A stretch of 64,000 bases of DNA from Lophius americanus. Taxonomy: Eukaryota > Chordata > Actinopteri > Lophiiformes > Lophiidae. The notes under the pieces were generated by a model. That model did not search any database and was not told the DNA's origin. It worked only from the letters and a program-made list of their open reading frames with translations. A program made the position numbers and the translations under genes. The stretch covers positions 2,910,001-2,974,000 of the forward strand of contig JBBDHG010000135.1 of the NCBI GenBank assembly GCA_037951165.1, read 5' to 3'. Below, one piece after another: positions 38,602-50,600 of this stretch (the stretch's first letter is position 1; the number at the start of each line of letters is the position of its first letter).

Positions 38602-41600
38602 GTGCAAACCTACCTGTCACTGCAATGTGAAAATTGGATGCTGTCAACTTTGTCCTGGGTGAGAAGAGATATGGGAGAAAAATCAAAACAACGCAACGAG
38701 CAGTTTCGCCACTAATCCAAATCAAGACAGTTTTGTTGGGTATGATCAATAAATAATAAACCTGAACTCAAGATCAACATAATTCCTCTTAACCATATGC
38801 TTTTCACTGCATCGTCTTCCTCAACTGAGGTATTTTTCTTGGTTTTCATTGGGAAGGGCGACCAAACTCTGACGAAGACCACTATGCAAAATATATCTGC
38901 TGAAGAAATCCATGAGATGCAATTCAAAGCTTTGGGAGAAGCAAGTGAGTGGACCTTGAGTTAAGATTAGTCTGCCTACTGGTTTTTGGATCAATAATGA
39001 AGATTCAAACTCAAAATACTGCAGTTTTCAGAAGCAAGAGCAGACTGATGGAGTTTTAAATCAAATTTGCACTTTTTTCCATCAAATATAAAAAACAAAC
39101 ACATAAAAAAAAACAACAGCAGAGCCAAATGTTAAAGTTGTAAATGTACTTGACATGAAGAGAATTGAGCAGGTTTTGAAAAAACAATGCACAATATTGA
39201 CTTACTGTATGGGACTCCAGCTCAGAGATCTTCTCTGGTTGTCCTGACCCAAAGTAGTACACCCTGATGATGTTATCCGTGCTTCCTGTGGCCAGGAACA
39301 TTCCACCTGTAAACACACAAAAGCAGCTGAGTGGGAAAATAATCCAGGTGTATTTTTTAATAAATTAAGCCAGAAAAAAAACTTTGAATAAAAAAAAATA
39401 CCGTTGGACCATTGAGATTATGGGCATAAGAGGAGTAAAAAAGAAAAGTAAACGTCGTCAGTTAAATCTCAAAATAGAAAGCTTCTCAGTGACTGTGAAG
39501 CAGACTTATTCCACGTTTACTGAAAAGCCTCACTTGTGCTTGGCGGTCTCGTGCGCACTTCCTCAAGTTAATCTGGGATAATTATACATACTTTTATAGC
39601 TCCACTGACGTCTCTCCGTTGGTGGTCTCAAAGCATGTATGAAAACATGAAGTAAGCGGTGCTTACCTGCACTGAAGGAGGAGCACATCATTTGGACGCC
39701 AGGTCTGGAGCGCTCCGTGAATTTACTGGGCCTCTGACTGGACATACACACACACACACACACACACACAGAAACATATACTTTGAGTGAACCCCTCTGC
39801 CAGTTTCATTACCAATCAGTGTACTTTTATCATAGCAGTTTTTACAAACAGACACATGAGTTGAATATGGTTTCCTTCATTGTGTGAAATGTACATTTAT
39901 AGATTTTCAAAGTGGGCAAACTCAGCATGTAATAAGTGTTGAAAATAAGTCTATGAAGTAAAATATAAAACTTAAACCCACACAAACTGGAAGGTTATAT
40001 TGAGTAATCATGAGTAATCATGAAAAATAGATGTGTAGAGCAACAGTGTCTTGAAGAATATTGTGCTTATAGGAAGGTCATCTATCTATCTGTAAGATAT
40101 GCATCGGGATTTGACGTATCCTCCATTCCTTTAGAGAATCTGGAGTAGCGGTAACTGTTGAGAAGATTACCAACCTTCAGAGTCACCAGATGAGCATATT
40201 CAAATGAAAAAGTGAAAAAACTAACTCTGTTGAATAATCTAAATGTAAAAACGCATAACTGATATGGACAATATATGAATAAAGTTTGTGTTGGAAATAA
40301 AAACATGTCGACATACAGGTGTGAACAGGTTTTATGTTGGTGTGCAATGCAACTGGTGTCTCTCACCAAAACTTGAGTGTTCGTGAATCCCACTGCCAGA
40401 AGCAGATGGTGCCGTCAGCTCCGGTGGATGACAGGTAGCGCTTGGAGCCGCTACACAGAGGAGAAAACTGCAAAGACAACCAATTAAAGGTTACAGATGG
40501 GTATAGTGAGCAATCAGAAGGCACTACCAACACTAAAGGAAAACCTAGAGGGGCCAATTGAACCACAGGGCTACTAAAGCATCCAGAATAATGTGAGAGG
40601 AGGTGAGAGATGTGTGCACACGTTAAATATACATCAATATTAAGAATGTGGCTGGAGCGTTGTGCAACCTTCTTGCAATCCCATGAGATGAAGAAGTGAT
40701 CAAGAAGTACTGCCTGAGTAGCTGAATGTGCCGCACTGGGAATCTGGATAAATAAAGGTGCTTCTTCAGCTCAGTCAACATGGACACCGTAAATAAGTCT
40801 AACTAACTGATGCTGTACTTCTACCTCTTCTTACACAATAATACTCACCAGCATGTATTCATTAGGGTTTTTAGTTTGCTTTGTTTCGTTAGAAAGATGA
40901 TGGAGAAACTGATGGACGAAGTAGCATAAAATTTTACCCAGAGGCAGGTTTTGGCATGTCCTAGAGATGATTACATTTTTTGGCGACGTTACTTCACCTT
41001 TGGAGGTTTTTCATCACGATAATGTCTACCTTGCGTACTGTTATGCCTTGGCAGAGGTTTGCGCTCTCTAAATGCTTTCTAGTTAATTGATAAATCATCT
41101 CCAAACACATGCGTTCTTTATTATTTCACTCATTTGTGCAGGAGATTGAGACACCAAGCTGTTTCAGGACACCCTTTTTGAGATTCACGCGTCCAACAGG
41201 GACGAAGAGCCTGAGACAGAATACATAACATGGAGGAGGGGAAAGTAGAGAGACTAGCTTTTGGTATGTTGGCACATTCATGGGATTTCTTGAAAATAAG
41301 AAAAACAAGAGTGAAAGTGTTTGTGTTTGACTATCTGTATATTAAAAATTCAGTTCTGGAGGTAAAATGCCCAAGGAAATAATACTTGCATTTGATATCA
41401 GCCATGCCAGACGTTTCTTCCTGACCTCATGCAATCCAGGCTTCTTTCTGAACTAGGTTACTGGAGCCCCCTCTCACAAAATTGCAAATTTAGCAATTAA
41501 TGCCATATATTATGCTATTATACAACAGCTATTGACACCACTTACTTAAAACAACTTAAGTAATGTCAGTAAATAATATGTTTTCAAATGTGTCTGAATT

Positions 41601-44600
41601 CCTGCTCTTGGTCCTCTCTCCACAAAACCATCTTATTTAAGCGCCACATGTTCTTGAGAAATTTCATAGACTCATTATTAGATTATTTCATTAATGTGAC
41701 TTTTCACCCACGACACAAAGTGGAAGAAAGTCGAGGACTGTCTGAGGCAGAAGGACATTACATTTTTCTTCTGCCAGGAAGCTGATGATAATACAGAAAG
41801 TTAGATCAGGAGCATTGAGTTAGATATAAAAACAAAAAAAACAAGCTTTTGTCAGCGCCCCAATAACCAAACTCAGATTCATACCCAGACCTTAGCATTA
41901 TAATTGATGGTATAACATTAAAAAACATTCAAATAGAGACAACTATGCTAGCAAGGCTGTAGCATGTGGTAAAAAGAGCATAGTCTTCCCAAGGATTGTG
42001 GGATCTTTGTGTGGAACACCTCAATGTGGGGTTAGGGGGTATTTCTGAAGAAAACTTGAACAAATTCTACATTAATGAAAAACATGAATTTTCACATAAT
42101 AATATACCAGATTACTGAGCAAACTTTGTCTGCATGATTTCCATGTGACACATTTGGTAACATTGAGAAAAAGCTGAGCAGTGAGTTAAAATTCTTTCAT
42201 GGATTTTTGACCAAACAGCCACAGACAAACAAAACCACACCCCCTAGACTGTCCTCGTACCTGCAGTGAGGTGATCGAGGCTGCGTGACCTTCCAGCACA
42301 GCCAAAGGGGCACACGTCTGTAAGCACCACACTCGGATGGTCTTGTCACATGACCCAGCAGCAATCATGGTGTTCTCATAGCTGACGGCCATGTCCGAGA
42401 TCTCGGCGGCGTGGCCACGGAGCGTGGCCAGCAGCCGGCCGTCATCTGTTCCCCAGATCTTAACTAGACAGTCATCGGAGCCCTGGGGACAAAATAAAGC
42501 ACGGCCAATGAGGAGTGAGTGAAGAAGAGTATTTTATTTCATCTGAGAAGTGGTATGTGAGCCTCGAAATTGCACACTTCAAGGTCACACGAATTAAGTA
42601 TGTCAAGACGAAAAAGATTTTGAAATATACGGCAGCCTTTGGCTGTCAGAAGATTGGAACACTTGTAACGCCAACCAAAGAGAGGACGAGACTCTTCAGA
42701 TGCAAGGAATAGAAATGATGAATGTGCAGTGAGTCCAAAAGTGACAACGAGCACTGGATCGTCATCTGAACAAATGCCATCAATGCTTTTACATGCACTC
42801 CGTTGATTTGATTATTAGCTGTAAAAGGCAACTACAAATACTGCAGCAGTGATGTCGACATTTTCATAAAATCTTCTCAGAGTGTCTGAAGTCAAATTAT
42901 GGACTTAACTTGACTAAGTGTTTCCCAAAGAACAGACGCTGGTAATACTGTGGACTCGGTATTTGTAAGTAGGGGCGGACAATTAATTGTAATAAAACTG
43001 TGATGACACATCTTTGCAATCTTATTTCAATGTACAACAACTCTGTAGCGTTTTCCTTCACGACATGAGTTGCATCAAAACAAGAGCCTCTGCTTTCTCC
43101 CTCAACAAATGAAAAAGCAGTCTTAAATCACGTGAGGAGGAGCATCAGAAAATGAAAGTAACAGTGAGAGCCAGAGAGAAGGAGAGAAAGAGAAACCTGG
43201 CTGATGCAAGTGAGAAAGAGAGCTATCCGACCTACGATACTCAACGTCTACTGAAAAAGGTTTCACATTCGGAGGTGTGCGAGTTTTTTCGTGATCAGAG
43301 AGAATGGTAAAAGTCAAAATCATGTGCATTGCAAGCAATATTTTTGCCACAGTAGCACAGTTTGTACAGTTTGTTTTGTTGTTTGTTTGTTGGGAGTGGA
43401 GGTCGTTACGATCTCAGTTTCAAACAAAAAAATGTGAATCTTCGTTCACTTGTATTTTATCCCAGGGTTCAATTCTGCCCAGCGTCATACTTTTATCACG
43501 ATGTAACATCAACATTTCCCTTTGGGATTCATTAAATGCTACCTTCTCTTATCAATACCACCAATGTAAACAATAACGTTATCCAAAAGTGTAATATCAC
43601 ACAACTGAATGATGCTTTATGTGCTGGCTCTATAGCACTTTGATACTTTTGTTATATTTGGCACCTTCATAAATATACATATTTGTGTTTTTGTTGAAGC
43701 TCCATCAGCTCATGGAGTGAAATAAAATTGGAATAAAAATGGAGGGAGGAAAGAAGTGAGATCTCAATTCTCAGCAAAAAAACATGTGATTCTCATTTCA
43801 TGGTAAATGTAAAAAATATATTAATAATATATGTACAGTATGTCCATTTAGATGATTTTCTATATCTGGCGAACCAGAAAGTAAACATTAGTGGAAATGA
43901 ACTTCTGTGAGATCTTAAGCAACAATATTTTAGACTTGCAGCCAAGATTAAATTGTAGCCAAACGGCATTTATATAGTTGTGATGTTATAATGTGTGTGC
44001 GTGAGTTATCCTGAGCTTGATCCTGAGCAAAACTGAGGAAATCATTTTTGAATAACAATCAAGGGACATCAAAGCGATTCTAAAGAGACGAGTTAAACTT
44101 TGAGGGTCAAACTATCATGGGGATGATAGAACGAGAAACTGGGCTGCCTTGGCTGAAGTTTTATCTTTGCACTGTTAGATAAAACTTCAGTGTGATGTCT
44201 GATTAATGAAGAAATTATGTAAATATGGGTTCTGGAAGAAACCCTGTTTCTGCAACCATAAACCGATGGTGGAGTTTCACCAAAACATCACACCTCTCAT
44301 CTAGAGAAGAAACTCTATTATGGTATTTAGTCATAATAATTGATTCGATTGGCTGAGCCTATAGGAAGTTGAAATGAAAGAGCGAATTCTGAATTGAAAA
44401 CACAAAATCAAGCCTTTCATCAAAACACAGCAACACAAGGGAGACTTTGTTGAGAATTTCACGCTGTGAATCAGCGTGTAGCAAGCAAATTTATTTATAT
44501 AGCATATTTCCTACACTGAGGTAATTCAAAGTGTTTTAATTAGAAAAGACATAAAAGAACTAAGCGTAATAAGAAAAATTAGCAGTATGAAATACATAAA

Positions 44601-47600
44601 CAGTGCAATACAATAAAATTCACAGCGCATTTAAAAGTCACAAGGTCATTAGGAGCAGTTCAAAGCAGAGATGAACAACAAGCCTGTTTTTAAAAGCACC
44701 CAGAGATGGGGCACATCTCAGGTCCTCTTGAAGTTTATTCCGGTTATAGGTTGTATAGTAACTAAAGGCAGCATCACCATGTTTGGTCTTAATTTTGGGG
44801 ACACTCGGCAGACTGGTCCCTGATGATCTGTAAGGTCTAGACTCTAGACCTTACTAGACTCTAGACCCTATGAACCCTCTAGACTCTAGAGGGTTCATAG
44901 TCTGGAAGCAGGTCTGTGATGTATTTAGGCCCTGAGCCATTAAGCACTTTACAAACTAGTAACATAATTTTGAAGTAAGTGGTTTGTAAGGTGTTTCAAA
45001 GGGTTTATGATTTAACGCGATGCAAAATCTGTAACTTCATTCTCAAAATACTGTTTAAAACATCAGGTAATCATTGTCATGATGCTAAAACACAATGTGA
45101 CACAGTTTGATATTGTTACTTTATCTAAACCAGTGACTTTAATTTGCACAAGCGAGAAAGAAGGGAATGATTAATAACAAAAGAAGGCACCACTACTACA
45201 TCACATTATTAAATCATGGGTTTTTGGATCAAAACAATGTAATGTTACAAATATAAGTACAATTTTTTAATGTGATTGTACGAGTCTTGAAAGAGTGCAA
45301 AACGGATAACATCCCAGTAAGTTTCAGAAAATGCTGAACATAAGAAATGTGGATAGGAAAGGATAGATTGGTGTTTGCGAGATGAAGACGCCGCCCTCCT
45401 CCTTTGAATAAATTATAATCACTGACTCGATCACCAGGAGAGCACAGTCTGACTGGAGCTGGAATTTTGTGTGGACTGATTAAAACAGCATACCACCCTT
45501 TCCTGATTTAGAAAAAGCTCAAGGACAAATAGCTGTCTGCGGCAAGATGGGCAACAAAGTTGACAAATGAGATAGAGACCTGGAGGATAGAGGGTTTATA
45601 AAGCCTAGAGACTATTTCCAAACTTTCACTTTTGCATTACTGTCGACACAAAGTTACATCCGCCGCCATAACAGGGATCAAAAAATGCATACTAGCGAGT
45701 CTTAATTTGTCCTTCCTGGCGGTCATGTTAATAAGGTTGCTCCCGTTTTCATTGCTAAATTAAAAAACTCAATGTGGCCGTTTGCCATTCAGTTGTTTAA
45801 CCAATGCATTTGCACACGATCGTTGATCACTAGTGATAAGAGTGAACGTTGAGGCTAAATTAAATGGTTGATAATCGTTCCATCTGTCCATCACTGCAGC
45901 AAAGTCTGGGTAAAAAGACAGAAGGGATCCTTAAATAAATAATATATAAATAAAAATGATGTTGTGGTGAAGGGAGATAGCACGCGAGTGAGAGAGCGCG
46001 AGTGAGAGAGAAAGAGAAATAAGCAAAGGGAGAAGGAGCGAGTGAGAGCAAATTTTAATTCTGGCACTTAGCCAGCGCCTCAGAGGAAACATTTTCTCCA
46101 GTTATGATGAGGAATAGCAGAAAAGAGAAGGGGGAGGGAGGGAGTGGAACAAAGGACAGGCAGCGCAGGATGAAAGACTGGAGAGAGGAAAAGAAAGAGT
46201 GAAGGTGGAAAGCGAGAGATACCAGAAAAAGAGAAAGGGAGAGTCAATGTAACCCCTCCCTCTCTGCAGCCAGCCATTTTTAGAGATTTAGGAGGTGAAC
46301 GCTGAAAATGGTGTATAGCAGCAGGCAATGTTTGACAAAAGGATCCATACCGAAGGACGACAACATTAAATCAACATCAGCTCCATGTTCCTTCAATACC
46401 TAACAATGTATCTCCAGTACAGCAGGTAAGAACAGAAGGCCCACACAGCACATGCAAACAAGGTTCATCCAAGGGGCAAAGGTCAACGCCCCCCGTTTAA
46501 CAGACCACAAGAATCTCCTTTTCTCCCTTTTTATAATAATCATTAACCTTAAGATGTGTAACTTTGCTCCACTCATATCCCCCAGATGGCTGAGTCATTT
46601 AATAAAAGCAGCAGGTAAGCTCTAATTACTTCCTACAAGAACTCTTCCTATAGAGAACACACACACACTCACACACACACTCAAACACGAGATGAAACAG
46701 CTTGTAAGAATCAAACACAGCACACACGTGGTGACTCCAAACAAATGCAGGGGAAAGTCACGCGCACTGCAGTCTCACCAGATACACTTTCAACAGGTTC
46801 TCTGAACACCAGCAGGCCCACACACATACAGAACTCATACATGCAGCCGGGATCAACGCACGCATCACAAATCCACACACAGTTGTTACTGTTACCGTGA
46901 AGATGCGTCGTCCCGTCCGGTCAAAGGTGACGCAGTAAACGGATGACAGGTGTCCCAGAATCCTTTTGTGCATCTTCATGTGCTGGTACAAGGCTGTGGG
47001 CACCAGTTGCCGGAGACGGTAAGAGCCGTTCAACCGGCGGCTGAAGCTCGTCTCAACTGGACGGCGAGAAAAGATACACACCATTGAGGGAGTCATAACT
47101 CGTGTTTATTCCATGTGCTTGAAAGAAACTGTGATTCTTATGGAAAACAAAAATAAAACCACTGTCAGATGTTACTGGCAGTGAAGAAGTCGGTCACGGA
47201 CTCAGTATCTAAGATCCGATTCATAAAGTAGAATAAAAACGGTTGGATCTATTTGTGTTCTGCATAATTCGAGTGTTTTCTTTACCAATATTAGGTGGGC
47301 TCCCATAGATAATAGGAGGCTCGGGTGGTCGCCCACAGTGTAGCGCAGCCAGCGCTGAGCCCTTCCACACAACATGCTTGCAACCTGGAGAGAGGAGAAC
47401 ATAAAAGGGATGAATAAAGGCTCACAACTCATCTGTGCTGTTTTAGATGTGTGCATTTAGATTTGCATAAGCACAGTCATGCAAGAGAGATCTATTACAA
47501 TCGTTGCCTGAGTGGGTGTGTTCACATATGTGTACCAGGCGCTTTACTCACTCTTGCTGGTGCGGAGGAGATTCTGCCTGCCGGCCCCCAGCAGGCTGGT

Positions 47601-50600
47601 GAGTCCGGGCACGCTGGCAGGAACATCCTTCTCCAGCAAAGGACAAACTCTGGAGCAGATGTGCAGCAGGTGGTCTGCCCTGATGTGCCGGTTGATTCTC
47701 ACCTGGACACACACACACACACACAAAGTTCAGTAACAGCGAAGTACCTGTCAGAGTGGAGATGGGTTGAATGGAGAAATAAAAATAAAAAAACAAGAAT
47801 TACAGTAGAAGATCAAAGTGTATCACAGCAAGAATGACTAGCCTCTATAACAAATGTAGAATGATGAAGTGTTTACATCTTGTGGATTGGTCTATGGCTT
47901 GACTTCAATAAGTTTAAAACTCTGAAACATGCATGTTAACCAATACCCGAAAAAAGCACATCTCTACTCCAAACACCTGCCAGAACATTCTAATAAAGTT
48001 ACCCTTTGAAAATGTATATCAATAAGAGGAACTTGGGAATCCAACAAGAATAAACTGAATGAAGCCAAAATTAAAAGAAGAGGATTTGTTTCCAAATACA
48101 AAAATGCTCCTATTTGTTCAGATGTGGCTAGACATTCACCTCACAGTCGCAGAAGAGTCAGATCAAACTGACAGGAATTTAAGTTCAAATGTGGCTAAAA
48201 ATGTAAAAACAAAAAAATAAGCCAATTAAAGAATCCAACCATGAGAGGCAATCCTTTAATCTTTAAATTCCATCCAGTCGTTTTTGAGGAGAAGTGGATA
48301 AACCATATGCCGTTACGTAGGTATGGACAAAGATAACCCTAAATGACCCCTTTGGCGGGGGCATAGAAAAAAGACATTTGAAGTGAAAGTAATTTACTCT
48401 CAAACTGCAAAAACAAAAAAAATCATAAAAAAAAAATTATTATTTACCGTAAAATAATTCCATCAGCAGATGGATTGGAGGGATTTGTGAAATTTACATC
48501 AGAATTGAGTAGGTTTTACATGCTGGACAGACGGCCGAGAAGGGGGGGTGGTGTGGCATGCAGCATGAAGCAGAATGAAAAGCACAATCTCATAAACAGT
48601 GCATCCGACTGGAGTGACACATCGGGGACGCTCCTGCGCCGGCCTACCTCTGAAGAACACACATGCCTGACTGATGAGAGACGAGAGGGATATATATATG
48701 CAGTGTGCAGCGCTGGGTTTATTTCGGGATGCAGGATGATTTCAAACGCATTCATTTCAATGAGACATGTGGTAATCAGCTTTGTTTCGGACACATCCGA
48801 TTTGGGGTAAAATAAGCCAAAAATGTAATAATTAATGAACTCAAACCCAATTAACATACTCCTAATTGCTACGCCGCTTCAGACACATGATCTGCGTTTA
48901 TAAGGACATATCAGGGCACAGTCCCCTCTATGGTATACACAAAGCCATGATAAACCCCAACACATCATCAGATAAAGGCATAACTTGAATTACAATTAGC
49001 CCCATTAGACTAAAGGAAATGGATAATAAACCCCCAGTTACCACCAGAATGCAAATGATCCTAAATACACATCACTGCAAATGATAGACCTCTATTTGAA
49101 TACATCAAAATCCCTCCAAAATATCTAATGTATAATTCTAAAAGGAAATACCCATTTATTCATCACTAAGTATGAAAAATAAAATGTATAAATGAGTGTA
49201 TATATGATAGCTTAATAATTATAATAGGCTGCAATTTTGGCTGGAAGAGAATTATTTTTTCCTGCATTATGTCTTTCTCCCCTGTCTTACATGCAACATT
49301 TCAAACAATTGAAAATCTAATTGGTCTCCCTTAATTAATGAACCTCAATTAATATCCTATAATTAATTACTACGAAATCATAGAGGTAAACATCATTGTT
49401 GTTAAACCCCTCTTCTGGGCCAGCCCAGACGTCCGCCTGCATGCGAGGGCTGTCCGAACCGTGATCCGGCGTCCCTGCCTCTGAACATACTGTATTCTAT
49501 TTGGTCTAATAATTAAAAAAACCTTCCGCAGTGTTTTTTTTTCTTCAATAGTGGCAATTATGCACAATAGACAGGAGGCAGTCTGAGCGGCTGGGAATGG
49601 TAGTAGGAGGAGGATCAGAGAGCCGAGTGAGCCAAGCAGGAAGAGAGAGAGAGAAAAAACACACACACGAGCGATCAGAAAAAACACGGTCGATCATATC
49701 TTTAAGGTGAAGATTTACATTCAAGTGAATCTGCACTATTTGCGATCTGGTCTTGGATGTCCATCTGTCCGCGTGCTGGTAAAATATCCTTAGATCCGTG
49801 TGAATATACAGCCGACCGAAGGACCAAAATTTTATTATATGCAAAAATATTTTTTAATAAATCGTATGAAACTGTAATTGTAATAAATAATTGGGAATGC
49901 GCCATCAAACTGACTGGTAAACTAAAATATATATTTATATATATATATATATATGCACGCGATGATTAATTCCCCACACGCCCCCTATACGACTCGCGCT
50001 TTAGCACGAGCCCCGTTTGTTTACATGACATTTATCGCCTCATTTAAAACAGCGATTATAAGACATAAGTTACCTCTCATCTTCAGAAGAACTCATATCC
50101 TGCTTCTCCTCCATCCGAGTCAAAATAATAAAAAAAAAACAGAAAACATTGTCTTCCGGAACTCCACAGCAGCCAACCTGCAGCTGATGGGAGCTGCGAC
50201 TCCAGCTTCACCGGTTAATACTGTTTATATTCTCCTCAAAATGTTTTCTAACTTGCCCCTGAGTGTTTCCAACCCATGCACACAGATTATGGTTCTTGCA
50301 GGACACGAGCGCCTCCATCTCTCTCTGGCTTGTGGCGCAGGGAGTCCCTCCTCCGGATCCTGGCGCTCCTACACCACAACACTCATGACGTATCAACAAT
50401 TCACACATTTTCCAACAACTATTAAATCCTTTTCTACATGCACGGACCCAAACTGGCACACCAAGGTGGGATCCGACCCATCGGCTCCCCAAAAGCGGCC
50501 CCCGACCTGCAGAGTCAGGTCGCCCTGCAGACTGTTTCTCGAATGTATCTTTGCCACCTGATTTAAAAATTGCGGGAAATTCAATTTGTATTTTGCTCTC

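Noticed and set aside
38191..38715. 174-codon open frame on the plus strand
   Set aside because: Contains the CA microsatellite and overlaps phip exon 12 in antisense; its length comes from the repeat.
49953..50561. 202-codon open frame on the plus strand
   Set aside because: Antisense to phip intron 4, with no recognised motif, no splice context and no match to known families.
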